DNA from: Anaerofilum sp.
GTDB taxonomy: Bacteria > Bacillota > Clostridia > Oscillospirales > Ruminococcaceae
Direction of reading: 5' to 3'
NCBI GenBank assembly: GCA_020024115.1
Contig: JAHHUF010000028.1
Location: forward strand, 1 to 18,440
Length of the DNA: 18,440 bases
Shown: positions 6,797 to 14,391 of the stretch, in pieces
How the letters are laid out: the number at the start of each line of letters is the position of its first letter
Position numbering within the stretch: position 1 is the first letter of the stretch
Notes under the pieces: generated by a model
The model's input: only the letters and a program-made list of their open reading frames with translations
What the model was told of the DNA's origin: nothing
Databases searched by the model: none
Translations under genes and position numbers: made by a program

Positions 6797-6957
6797 GGGG
6801 CTATCTGAAAAGTCGAAAATTTCGTCTTTTTCTACTATAATCAGTATCTACTGCGTTAAAAATACTTGGAATCCAGCGAGGATTCCTGTGTTTTTTGCCT
6901 TGCATCTACTTGATTCCTGCGAAAAATTTATCAATTTCTTAGTTTTCAGATACGCCC
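6797..6957. mobile_element. Complete 161-bp MITE with TA target duplication
   Basis: The left end GGGGCTATCTGAAAA (6797-6811) and the right end TTTTCAGATACGCCC (6943-6957) are inverted repeats matching at 13 of 15 bases. Each is flanked by TA (6795-6796, 6958-6959), the target preference of IS630/Tc1-mariner-type transposases. There is no coding capacity. Inside is a hairpin GGAATCC(AGCGA)GGATTCC (6868-6886). The right end supplies the third base of the YwlG stop codon. Related ends occur elsewhere in the window. A transposase encoded elsewhere is assumed. Confidence 0.75.
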
Positions 6958-7520
6958 TAAATGGATTGATTTGGCTCGGCTGCATAAATTGCACGGCTTC
7001 CACCAATATATTTTGGGCGGGTGCGTGCTGCCAAAAGCAACGCCTGCCCAATCTGCCGCAGCTCCAGCCGAACAGGAACTGCAACTGCTTTCAGGTGCAT
7101 TCCAATCAAAGTGCCGCCAATGTCGATGCCGGCATCTGCCTGTACCTGTTCCAATGCAGTCGGCTGCGGAAGCCGTTGCCATGCAACAGTGGCAAAACTG
7201 CCCCCGGCTTTGGGCTGAGGAATCACATTCACAGGCTGCTGCCATGGTTTGACTGCCGCTGAAGGCAAAATGATTGCACGGTTCAAATGTTCACAGCACT
7301 GTGCAGCCAGATAAATTCCTTTTGGCTCCAATACCGAAAAAATCCCGTCAAAAACAGCCTGTGCAGCCTCCAAACTGGAACATTTTCCAATTTGTTCGCC
7401 TACGATTTCACTGGACGAACAGCCCACAACAAAAATAGAACCAGCAGTCAAGTTTGCCTGCTGTACCAGTTCCTCGACAGCCTGTGCTGCCTGCTGACGA
7501 ATGGTTTCAAAATCAATCAT
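6957..7520 (-). CDS. ywlG: YwlG/UPF0340 family protein (TIGR01440)
   Basis: A 187-residue soluble protein matching the UPF0340/YwlG family of Gram-positive bacteria, of unknown function. Recognisable segments are GSIFVVGCSSSEIVGEQIG (about 27-45), AAQCCEHLNRA (72-82), 'AGIDIGGTLIGMHLK' (about 130-144) and the C-terminal ARTRPKYIGGSRAIY. Length is close to the usual ~180 residues, so the gene is complete. GAGGGG precedes the ATG at 7520. The stop codon TAG consists of the TA target duplication plus the first base of the MITE. Removing the element would leave TAG in the same place, so the insertion is silent at the protein level but separates the gene from its original 3' DNA. Confidence 0.85.
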   Translation of the reverse strand: MIDFETIRQQAAQAVEELVQQANLTAGSIFVVGCSSSEIVGEQIGKCSSLEAAQAVFDGIFSVLEPKGIYLAAQCCEHLNRAIILPSAAVKPWQQPVNVIPQPKAGGSFATVAWQRLPQPTALEQVQADAGIDIGGTLIGMHLKAVAVPVRLELRQIGQALLLAARTRPKYIGGSRAIYAAEPNQSI

Positions 7521-7552
7521 AAATTATCCCCTCGCTTTTTCGATTCTGTTTT

Positions 7553-7581
7553 ATTGTAAACATCTTTGAAAAAATTGACAA
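7553..7581 (-). promoter_or_regulatory. Promoter of the YwlG gene
   Basis: On the minus strand TTGTCA (7581-7576), a 17-nt spacer and TACAAT (7558-7553) lie about 35 nt before the ATG. It is back-to-back with the prmA promoter. Confidence 0.65.
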
Positions 7582-7597
7582 GCGATGGGGATTTTCG

Positions 7598-7626
7598 TTG
7601 CTAGAATAGAATCTTTTTTGTATAAT
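7598..7626 (+). promoter_or_regulatory. Promoter of prmA-rsmE
   Basis: TTGCTA (7598-7603), a 17-nt spacer and a perfect TATAAT (7621-7626). Transcription would start near 7633, on top of an in-frame ATG at 7634. This supports the later start at 7676. Confidence 0.7.
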
Positions 7627-7675
7627 GTAAAAAATGGCACCAACCAAGCCAAAAAGAAACGGAGCTTTGAATAGA

Positions 7676-8599
7676 ATGGAATGGACAGATTTAAAGATTT
7701 CTTCTCCACACATTTATGCAGATACAGTTGAAGCAATTGCCACCGGAATTTCAGGTGGTGGGATTTATATTGAAGACTATGCCGATTTGGAACAGCAAGT
7801 GCAGGAGATTGCACATGTTGATTTGATAGAACAGGAATTACTGGACAAAGACCGTAATACTGTCATTGTTCATATATATCTTGCACCCGACGAAAACCCT
7901 GCTGAAATTGTTGAGTTGCTCAACAGTCGGTTGATTGCAGCCGGTGTGACCTATTCCTTGTCTTTGTCAGGGGTTGAGCAGGAAGAATGGGAAACTGCAT
8001 GGAAAAAATACTATCATGCAATGGAACTGGGCAATCGTTTGGCAATCTGCCCCAGTTGGGAGGAGTACACTGGCAATCGCACTGTCATTCGTCTTGACCC
8101 CGGTATGGCATTCGGTACAGGAACACACGAAACAACCAGCCTTTGCCTGACCGAATTGGACAGCCTTGTCAAAGGCGGTGAGCGTGTGTTGGATATTGGC
8201 ACAGGCAGCGGTATTCTTGCTATTGCAGCGTTGCTTTTGGGTGCAGAATCCGCAGAAGGTGTGGACATTGACCCTATGTGTGTACGCACCGCAGGGGAAA
8301 ATGCAGAGTTGAATGGTGTGCAAAATCGCTTAAAGGTGCTGGTTGGCGACCTTTCAGACAAAGCCAGCGGAACTTATGATATTATCACAGCTAATATTGT
8401 AGCAGCTGCCATCATCAGTCTGATTCCTCATGTGCCAGCATTGCTGGGCGAAAACGCGACCTTTATTGCAAGCGGTATCATTGATACCCGCAAAGAGGAA
8501 GTCATTGCTGCGGTGAAGGCAACTGGGCTTGTGGTGAATGAAATCCGTGAGAAAAACGGCTGGGTTGCACTGGTTTGTTCCAAAAAGGAGGCATCCTGA
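7676..8599 (+). CDS. prmA: Ribosomal protein L11 methyltransferase
   Basis: A 307-residue SAM-dependent methyltransferase that trimethylates ribosomal protein L11. The family-specific segment GMAFGTGTHETT (about 143-154) and the SAM-binding motif VLDIGTGSGILAI (171-183) are intact. The acidic end of strand 2 (GVDIDP) and the TANIVAAAI motif that stands in for NPPY are also present. The N-terminal L11-recognition domain occupies roughly the first 110 residues. I start at ATG 7676, with GGAG upstream. An in-frame ATG at 7634 coincides with the likely transcription start and would add 14 basic residues not typical of the family. It is followed directly by rsmE. Confidence 0.95.
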   Translation: MEWTDLKISSPHIYADTVEAIATGISGGGIYIEDYADLEQQVQEIAHVDLIEQELLDKDRNTVIVHIYLAPDENPAEIVELLNSRLIAAGVTYSLSLSGVEQEEWETAWKKYYHAMELGNRLAICPSWEEYTGNRTVIRLDPGMAFGTGTHETTSLCLTELDSLVKGGERVLDIGTGSGILAIAALLLGAESAEGVDIDPMCVRTAGENAELNGVQNRLKVLVGDLSDKASGTYDIITANIVAAAIISLIPHVPALLGENATFIASGIIDTRKEEVIAAVKATGLVVNEIREKNGWVALVCSKKEAS

Positions 8600-9319
8600 A
8601 TGCCCCATCGCTATTTTACCCAAGAAATTATGGAACAAGAGGCGTTTTTGCGTGGCGCAGAGGCACACCATCTGGGCAAGGTAATGCGTGGAAAATGTGG
8701 ACAGGAACTGATTTTGTGCGATGGAAAGGGAACCGACTATCTTGCAGAGGTGGTCGAAATTCAAAAGGAAGAAGTACGGCTGAAAATTCTTTCTTCCAGC
8801 AAAAACCTGTCAGAACCCAACCATCAAGTGACTTTGTATGTGGGCTACCCCAAGCAGGATAAACTGGAATGGATTATCCAAAAAGCAGTGGAACTGGGTG
8901 CTGTGCGAATTGTGCCGTTTTTCAGTAAATTCTGCGTTGTACAGCCAAAAAAAGAGCAGGAGAAAAACCAGCGCTATCAGCGTATTGCATTGGAAGCTGC
9001 CAAGCAAAGCGGCAGAGGGATAATACCCACTGTAGAAATGCCGTTGACATATACAGAGCTTTTGGCGGAACTCAAACAATTTGATGCAACATTATTTTGT
9101 TATGAGTGCGGTGGAAAGCCAATCAAAGATGCCATCCAAACAGCCTCTAATGTTGCGATTGTCACTGGCTCGGAGGGTGGCTTCAGCCCACAAGAGGCAG
9201 AGCAGGCAGAACAGGCAGGGGCGACTCTGGTTGGTTTGGGCAAACGCATTTTGCGGTGCGAAACGGCTCCCCTTGCAGCATTGACAGCTGTGATGACCCT
9301 TTGGGGGGAGTTTGAATAA
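8600..9319 (+). CDS. rsmE: 16S rRNA m3U1498 methyltransferase
   Basis: A 239-residue SPOUT-class methyltransferase that methylates N3 of U1498 in 16S rRNA in the assembled small subunit. The N-terminal PUA-like domain covers about 1-70. The trefoil-knot SAM site shows TGSEGGFSPQE (189-199) and LGKRILRCETAPLAAL (213-228), with EAAKQSGR (132-139) as the other family motif. Its ATG directly follows the prmA stop, and AAGGAGG lies within the end of prmA, so the two are co-translated from one message. prmA-rsmE is a common pair in Firmicutes. No dedicated terminator is obvious in 9320-9430; the hairpin at 9465-9495 could serve. Confidence 0.95.
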   Translation: MPHRYFTQEIMEQEAFLRGAEAHHLGKVMRGKCGQELILCDGKGTDYLAEVVEIQKEEVRLKILSSSKNLSEPNHQVTLYVGYPKQDKLEWIIQKAVELGAVRIVPFFSKFCVVQPKKEQEKNQRYQRIALEAAKQSGRGIIPTVEMPLTYTELLAELKQFDATLFCYECGGKPIKDAIQTASNVAIVTGSEGGFSPQEAEQAEQAGATLVGLGKRILRCETAPLAALTAVMTLWGEFE

Positions 9320-9429
9320 GGCTGTTTTGGCAATAAAACCGATTTTGCTTTTGCAGATTTTCTATTTATTGTGAAAATTGCGAAATGTGGACGATTGTAC
9401 AAATCAAAAACAACTTTTTCTATTGGAAA

Positions 9430-9452
9430 ACAGAGGGGAAATAAGCTACAAT
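9430..9452 (+). promoter_or_regulatory. Likely promoter of the hexosamine salvage pair
   Basis: A TTGGAA-like -35 (about 9423-9428), an 18-nt spacer and TACAAT (9447-9452) lie about 90 nt before the nucleotidyltransferase start. The -10 is good and the -35 moderate. Confidence 0.5.
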
Positions 9453-9464
9453 GAAAGTAATCCC

Positions 9465-9495
9465 CAGGCAGGGTGTAAAACTGCCTGTTTTATTT
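9465..9495 (+). terminator. Terminator-like hairpin in the leader (attenuator or rsmE terminator)
   Basis: CAGGCAG (9465-9471), a 9-nt loop and CTGCCTG (9481-9487) form a perfect 7-bp stem followed by TTTTATTT. It lies just after the predicted promoter and before the gene. It could therefore end readthrough from rsmE, attenuate the downstream operon, or protect the 5' end of the message. Confidence 0.5.
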
Positions 9496-9539
9496 ATCGG
9501 GTTCGGAAACATCGGACAGATTTATGGAGGTAACAAACT

Positions 9540-10463
9540 ATGAAAAAACCTATCTTGGTTGTTTTGGCTGCTGGCATGGGCAGCCGTTATGGCGGATTGA
9601 AACAAATTGACCCTGTTGGCCCTAATGGCGAAGTAATCATCGACTATTCTATCTTTGATGCTCGTCGTGCAGGTTTTGAAACTGTTGTTTTCATCATCAA
9701 GCATGAGATTGAGGACGCATTTAAGGCTGCCATCGGCGACCGTCTGTCCAAAGTGATGGAAGTTCGTTACGCTTATCAGCAGCTGGACGACCTGCCAGAA
9801 GGTTTCACCGTTCCCGAAGGCCGTGAGAAACCTTGGGGTACCAGCCATGCAGTATTTGCAGCTCGTGATGTTATCGACGCTCCTTTTGCTGTTATCAACG
9901 CTGATGACTACTATGGCCCTGAGGCATTCAAGGTTATTTACGATTATTTGTCCACCCATGAGGATGATGATAAATATCGCTATGCAATGGTTGGCTATCT
10001 GCTGAAAAACACTGTAACCGAAAACGGTCATGTTGCCCGTGGTGTTTGTGTTGAGAATGCAGACCATACTTTGGCAGATGTTACCGAGCGCACCAAGATT
10101 GCAACCTATGAGGGTGGCATTCACTTCACCGAGGACGACGGCGCAACCTGGACTGACCTGCCCGGCGACACTTTGGTATCCATGAACCTGTGGGGCTTTG
10201 GTGCAAGCGTTGTTGAGGAAATCGGCAACCGTTTTGCAGCATTCCTGAAAGATTCTTTGGACAGCAACCCCTTGAAGTGTGAATACTTCCTGCCTTTGGT
10301 TGTAAGCCAGCTGATTGCGGAAGACAAAGCAACCATTCAGGTTCTCCAAAGCCATGATAAATGGTACGGCGTAACCTACAAAGAAGATAAACCTGATGTG
10401 GTTGCAGCCATTGCAGAAAAAATTGCAAACGGCTTGTATCCCAACAAACTGTGGGAGGAATAA
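9540..10463 (+). CDS. Sugar-1-phosphate nucleotidyltransferase (NTP transferase family)
   Basis: A 307-residue nucleotidyltransferase that should join a sugar 1-phosphate to a nucleoside triphosphate and release pyrophosphate. The signature LAAGMGSRYGGLKQ (9-22) contains the GxGxR loop and the catalytic Lys. PWGTSHAV (98-105) and the metal-binding VINADDYYG (118-126) follow. It is not the usual GalU or GlmU subtype: it lacks a left-handed helix domain and ends in a short C-terminal extension. The ATG follows GGAGG. The kinase starts 3 nt after its stop. Together they would turn a free hexosamine into an NDP-sugar, probably UDP-linked. Arg codons are nearly all CGT/CGC, suggesting high expression. 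Substrate is inferred from the partner. Confidence 0.85.
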   Translation: MKKPILVVLAAGMGSRYGGLKQIDPVGPNGEVIIDYSIFDARRAGFETVVFIIKHEIEDAFKAAIGDRLSKVMEVRYAYQQLDDLPEGFTVPEGREKPWGTSHAVFAARDVIDAPFAVINADDYYGPEAFKVIYDYLSTHEDDDKYRYAMVGYLLKNTVTENGHVARGVCVENADHTLADVTERTKIATYEGGIHFTEDDGATWTDLPGDTLVSMNLWGFGASVVEEIGNRFAAFLKDSLDSNPLKCEYFLPLVVSQLIAEDKATIQVLQSHDKWYGVTYKEDKPDVVAAIAEKIANGLYPNKLWEE

Positions 10464-10466
10464 TCC

Positions 10467-11582
10467 ATGAGCTTGAAACCTGCTGAGGAATTGCTGCAAG
10501 AGGCACTGTCTGCTTGGGAATGGGGTGGCACTGTTGTTGGTGCTGTTCGCTACGGTGCTGGACATATCAACGATACTTTCTGTGTATACACTCAAACTGC
10601 TGAGGGCGATTGCGTTCGCTTTATTTTGCAACGCATCAACACCAACACCTTCAAAGACCCAGCCGGTCTGATGGAGAATATTTCTGGTGTAACCAGCTTT
10701 TTGCGTAAGAAAATCGAGGAAAAAGGCGGCGATACCAGCCGTGAAACCATGAATGTTGTTGCAACCAAAGAGGGCAAAAACTTCTTTGCTGACAGCAACG
10801 GTGGTGCATGGCGTGTATATACCTTTGTTGAAGGCACTGTTTGCCTGCAAAAGGTAGAAAGCCCCGAAGATTTCTATGCAAGTGCATTTGCATTCGGTCA
10901 GTTCCAGCAGTTGCTGGCAGACTATCCTGCTGCAACTTTGCATGAAACCATTGCTCGTTTCCATGACACCGCAAACCGTTATGCCAACTTTGAGAAGGCT
11001 TTGGAAGCAGACGCTTGTGGCCGTGCAAAGAATGTGCAGGCAGAAATCGACTTTGTGAAAGCCCGCAAAGACGATTGCAGCGTTATGGTAAACCTGTTGG
11101 CAGAGGGCAAATTACCTCTGCGTGTTACCCATAATGACACCAAACTGAACAATATTTTGATGGATAAAACCACTCGTACAGGCATCTGTGTTATCGACTT
11201 GGATACCGTTATGCCCGGTTTGGCTGCCAACGATTACGGCGATTCCATCCGTTTCGGTGCAAATGACTGTGCTGAAGACGAAACCGACCTGAGCAAGGTG
11301 AACTTCAGCCTGCCTTTGTTTGAAACCTACACCAAAGGCTTTTTAGAGGCCGCTGGCAGTGCTTTGACCGATTTGGAAAAAGAAACTCTGCCTTGGGGCG
11401 CTCGTCTGATGACTTTGGAGTGTGGTATTCGTTTCCTGACAGACTATCTGGAGGGCGACCATTATTTCCGTGTTCATCGTGAGGGTCACAACCTTGACCG
11501 TTGCCGCACCCAGTTCAAACTGGTAAGCGACATGGAAAAAGCTTGGGATGAAATGATGGCGATTGTGAAAAAATATAGCTGA
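10467..11582 (+). CDS. N-acetylhexosamine 1-kinase-like phosphotransferase (NahK-like)
   Basis: A 371-residue kinase of the aminoglycoside-phosphotransferase fold. It closely resembles bifidobacterial NahK/LnpB, which phosphorylates GlcNAc or GalNAc at C1. Shared stretches include YGAGHINDTF (29-38), GGAWRVYTFVEGTV (112-125), ETIARFHDT (160-168), the catalytic THNDTKLNNILMD (221-233, Asp224) and VIDLDTVMPG (242-251, metal Asp244/246). The length is close to the 359 residues I recall for NahK. Its ribosome binding site GGGAGG lies in the end of the preceding nucleotidyltransferase gene. No lacto-N-biose phosphorylase or galE is seen in the window, so the feeding sugar may be free HexNAc from mucin or wall turnover. 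Exact sugar preference is inferred. Confidence 0.85.
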   Translation: MSLKPAEELLQEALSAWEWGGTVVGAVRYGAGHINDTFCVYTQTAEGDCVRFILQRINTNTFKDPAGLMENISGVTSFLRKKIEEKGGDTSRETMNVVATKEGKNFFADSNGGAWRVYTFVEGTVCLQKVESPEDFYASAFAFGQFQQLLADYPAATLHETIARFHDTANRYANFEKALEADACGRAKNVQAEIDFVKARKDDCSVMVNLLAEGKLPLRVTHNDTKLNNILMDKTTRTGICVIDLDTVMPGLAANDYGDSIRFGANDCAEDETDLSKVNFSLPLFETYTKGFLEAAGSALTDLEKETLPWGARLMTLECGIRFLTDYLEGDHYFRVHREGHNLDRCRTQFKLVSDMEKAWDEMMAIVKKYS

Positions 11583-11596
11583 TTTTTCAGATAAAA

Positions 11597-11630
11597 AACT
11601 TCTGCTTTGGGTTCAAGGCGGAGGTTTTTT
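11597..11630 (+). terminator. Terminator after the kinase gene
   Basis: The arms 11597-11608 and 11615-11626 pair over 12 positions including four G-U pairs, with loop GGGTTC, and run into six T residues (11625-11630). It lies 14 nt after the kinase stop. Confidence 0.75.
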
Positions 11631-11654
11631 GTTTGGTGAATGCAAGTACTTTCA

Positions 11655-11683
11655 TTGACAAACATTGTCGTATATGCTATTTT
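11655..11683 (+). promoter_or_regulatory. Promoter of the SUKH gene
   Basis: Perfect TTGACA (11655-11660), a 17-nt spacer and TATTTT (11678-11683). The transcript would start near 11690, after an in-frame upstream start at 11633, which is therefore rejected in favour of ATG 11723. Confidence 0.65.
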
Positions 11684-11722
11684 GATGGTAACAAAATTTT
11701 TTGGAATTTGAGGTGTGTTATT

Positions 11723-12496
11723 ATGGCAAAAAAATATGGCTTAAATCCCTTTGAAATTGCAGAATATTGGAATCAAGTTGCAGACGAGATGGATACAGAA
11801 CCCTTTACCGGTTTTGAAGCAGCCGAAATTGAAGCTGTGGAACAAAAATATGGCATTACATTCCCAGAATATTATAAAAAATATACCATGTTTTGCGGCA
11901 AGCACAATATCAATTCCATTCAAGACCAATTAAATCCCCCAAAAGATATTGACACAACCTATGAATATCTGGAGGAGGACATCGACGAATACGCAGAAGA
12001 ATTAGAAGGCTTGTCCGAGCAAGAAATTCAAGAACTCTGTGAGGAAAATGATATTTATAAGCTGTGCCGCTTGCCAAAAGAAGAATGGCATACTGTTACA
12101 CAGGAGTATGTGTTGGTCTTCTGTGAAAATCAGGGCGTTTGGAATGCAGGTTATCTGCGGAGTGACTTGGAAAAAGGTGTGCCCAATCCACCTGTTTATA
12201 TTTCTACAAACGATGATTTTATCACCTTTAAAAAAGCAGCAGAAGACACAGAAAGTTTTTTGGTACAGTTTTTGTTTACAGCAATCTGGTGCTTGGAGCC
12301 AAACGAAATTGAGGACAAAGATGAGGCAATTGAAATTTTGGAAGAAAACGGAATTGATACTTCATTGGTGGAGAAAAAAGGGGTCAATTTGTGTTTGGAC
12401 ACCGACACCAATATTTTGTATGCTTGCTATGAAATCAATGATGTATTTATGATGCTGATTGTCAATGAAGAATATGACGAAGATGAGGACGAATAA
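11723..12496 (+). CDS. SUKH (SMI1/KNR4) domain protein
   Basis: A 257-residue, very acidic cytoplasmic protein. Residues about 30-60 (FTGFEAAEIEAVEQKYGITFPEYYKKY) carry the SUKH/SMI1-KNR4 pattern: a short helix with paired Glu, then GITFPEYY. SUKH proteins are often immunity partners of polymorphic or contact-dependent toxins, but some have housekeeping roles. The rest of the protein is Glu/Asp-rich with a final EEYDEDEDE tail. Start ATG 11723 has GAGG nine nt upstream and lies downstream of a good promoter. No toxin or secretion gene lies beside it, so an immunity role is only a possibility. It has its own promoter and shares a bidirectional terminator with prfC. Confidence 0.7.
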   Translation: MAKKYGLNPFEIAEYWNQVADEMDTEPFTGFEAAEIEAVEQKYGITFPEYYKKYTMFCGKHNINSIQDQLNPPKDIDTTYEYLEEDIDEYAEELEGLSEQEIQELCEENDIYKLCRLPKEEWHTVTQEYVLVFCENQGVWNAGYLRSDLEKGVPNPPVYISTNDDFITFKKAAEDTESFLVQFLFTAIWCLEPNEIEDKDEAIEILEENGIDTSLVEKKGVNLCLDTDTNILYACYEINDVFMMLIVNEEYDEDEDE

Positions 12497-12511
12497 AACA
12501 TCACTATAATA

Positions 12512-12547
12512 AAAAGGGCATTCTATCGCTAGATAGGATGCCCTTTT
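12512..12547. terminator. Bidirectional terminator between the SUKH gene and prfC
   Basis: The arms 12512-12527 and 12532-12547 form a 16-bp stem with one G-U pair and loop GCTA. A-rich on one side and T-rich on the other, it can end transcripts from both directions. It sits between two convergent genes. Confidence 0.85.
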
Positions 12548-12549
12548 GC

Positions 12550-14151
12550 TTATTCATTTTTGCCAAACTCAGACAGTTGCAAACCTTCGTTGTGCTGCAA
12601 TGCCCAGTTGATAGACCACGGAGAACTGAACAAAATCAGCTTGTTTCCTTTCAAGTCTTCAATACGTTTGGTATCACTGGTCAAATCCAGTGTTTTGGGG
12701 TCAAGGTCGGTGTTTTCAATCCAGCGAATATGCTCGTATGGCAAAGTCTGCATCCGAATATCAACATTGTATTCGTTTTTTAGACGATACTCCAACACTT
12801 CAAACTGAAGCACACCTACCACGCCAACAATAACTTCTTCCATACCACCGTTGATTTCACGGAAAATCTGGATGGCACCTTCTTGAGCAATTTGCTCAAT
12901 GCCTTTCACAAATTGTTTGCGCTTCATGGTGTCCACCTGTGTAACACGGGCAAAATGCTCGGGAGCAAAGGTGGGAATACCTTCAAATTGGAATTTTTCT
13001 TTGCCATTGCACAAGGTGTCACCAATGGAGAAAATACCCGGGTCAAACAAGCCAACAATATCCCCGGCATAGGCTTCCTCAACGGTTGCACGGTCTTGTG
13101 CCATCAGTTGTGTGGACTGTGCCAACTTGATTTTTTTACCGCCCTGCACATGGTATACTTCCATACCACGATTAAATTTGCCACTGGTAATGCGCAAAAA
13201 TGCAATGCGGTCACGATGTGCTTTGTTCATGTTTGCCTGAATTTTGAAAATAAATCCTGAAAAATCAGGACGCAGAGGGTCAATCAAACCAATGTCAGAG
13301 TTGCGTGCTAGTGGAGAGGTGGACAAACGCAAAAACTCTGCAAGGAAAGGCTCAACACCAAAGTTGGTCAAAGCAGAGCCAAAGAAAACAGGGGACAGCT
13401 TACCTGTTTGGATTTTTTCCAAATCAAAGTCGTAGCTTGCTCCGTCCAACAATTCAATATCCTCACTCAATTGCTGGTGCAATGGTGCAGTAATCAAATC
13501 ATCAAGGTTGGAATCGCCCAGTTCAGCAGTAATCTCAGCGACCATTTTGGTGCCGTTTGCCTTGCCGTCTTCGTTTTGGAAGGCAAGAATTTTGCGGCTT
13601 TCACGGTCAAAAACGCCTTTGAACTCTTTGCCGCAGCCAATGGGCCAGTTCATAGGATAAGTCTGGATGCCCAAAACATTCTCAATTTCTTCCATCAAGT
13701 CAAATGGGTTGCGTGCTTCACGGTCCATCTTGTTGATAAAGGTAAAAATAGGAATGTTGCGCAAGGTACAAACTTTAAACAGCTTCAAAGTTTGTGCCTC
13801 AACACCCTTTGCGGCATCAATTACCATAACAGCACTATCGGCTGCCATCAAGGTGCGGTAGGTGTCCTCGGAGAAGTCCTGATGTCCAGGGGTATCCAAA
13901 ATGTTGATACATTTTCCGTTATAATTAAACTGCAATACAGATGAAGTAACCGAAATACCACGCTGTTTTTCAATTTCCATCCAGTCACTGACAGCATGGC
14001 GTGCATTCTGCTTGCCTTTAACACTACCTGCCTGTTGAATGGCACCACCATACAAAAGCAGCTTTTCGGTCAGGGTTGTTTTACCAGCATCGGGGTGGCT
14101 GATGATTGCAAAGGTTCTCCGATTTCGGATTTGTTGTTCCAATTCTGTCAT
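12550..14151 (-). CDS. prfC: Peptide chain release factor 3
   Basis: A 533-residue translational GTPase that removes RF1/RF2 from the ribosome after peptide release. The GTPase motifs are clear: G1 SHPDAGKTTLTEKLL (19-33), switch/G2 around EKQRGISVTSS, G3 DTPGHQDFSEDTYR, and G4 NKMDREA. Domains II and III continue to the end with typical RF3 sequence (FGSALTNFGV, VGVVGVLQFEVLEYRLKNEY). Length agrees with the ~530-residue family. The ATG at 14151 is preceded by a GGAGG further upstream and a GGGG five nt away. Upstream (14211-14216, minus strand) is a perfect TTGACA, but I see no convincing -10 at normal spacing. It is a single-gene unit. Confidence 0.97.
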   Translation of the reverse strand: MTELEQQIRNRRTFAIISHPDAGKTTLTEKLLLYGGAIQQAGSVKGKQNARHAVSDWMEIEKQRGISVTSSVLQFNYNGKCINILDTPGHQDFSEDTYRTLMAADSAVMVIDAAKGVEAQTLKLFKVCTLRNIPIFTFINKMDREARNPFDLMEEIENVLGIQTYPMNWPIGCGKEFKGVFDRESRKILAFQNEDGKANGTKMVAEITAELGDSNLDDLITAPLHQQLSEDIELLDGASYDFDLEKIQTGKLSPVFFGSALTNFGVEPFLAEFLRLSTSPLARNSDIGLIDPLRPDFSGFIFKIQANMNKAHRDRIAFLRITSGKFNRGMEVYHVQGGKKIKLAQSTQLMAQDRATVEEAYAGDIVGLFDPGIFSIGDTLCNGKEKFQFEGIPTFAPEHFARVTQVDTMKRKQFVKGIEQIAQEGAIQIFREINGGMEEVIVGVVGVLQFEVLEYRLKNEYNVDIRMQTLPYEHIRWIENTDLDPKTLDLTSDTKRIEDLKGNKLILFSSPWSINWALQHNEGLQLSEFGKNE

Positions 14152-14340
14152 AAAGACCCCGTTTCCTCCTTATAAAAATTTTCTATCAAAACCTACACAA
14201 AAAACGCCTTTGTCAACTCAAAACAAACATCAGGCGAAATTCTTTTGGAATTTTTGTACAGATATTTTCATTTTATCGGATTTTTTGGCTATTTTCAAGA
14301 GAAACAAAAAGAAAAATCAAAAAATGCACAACAAAAGCAA

Positions 14341-14386
14341 AAGTGCTGGAAGGTTATAAAAATTGAATCGCCAATAAACAGCACTT
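14341..14386 (-). terminator. Possible terminator after the small unknown gene
   Basis: On the minus strand AAGTGCTG (14386-14379) can pair with CAGCACTT (14348-14341) across a 30-nt loop, followed by a T-rich stretch (TTGCTTTTGTT). The long loop makes this uncertain. Confidence 0.35.
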
Positions 14387-14391
14387 GTCAG

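Noticed and set aside
6888..7262. Plus-strand frames opposite the YwlG gene
   Set aside because: Cys-rich translations antisense to a recognised family. They also run through the MITE end.
9522..10964. A 480-codon open frame on the minus strand
   Set aside because: It lies antisense to the nucleotidyltransferase and the NahK-like kinase, both of which have clear motifs. It is an artefact of their strong codon bias and has no domain or ribosome binding site of its own.
11584..11593. TTTTCAGATA just after the kinase stop, resembling a MITE end
   Set aside because: The following bases lack the GCCC-TA terminus, and the segment leads straight into a good terminator. Treated as chance.
13408..13944. 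A 178-codon plus-strand frame opposite prfC
   Set aside because: Antisense shadow of a conserved gene with no supporting signals.
14211..14216. TTGACA upstream of prfC on the minus strand as a complete promoter
   Set aside because: No acceptable -10 at 16-19 nt spacing, so not listed as a promoter.
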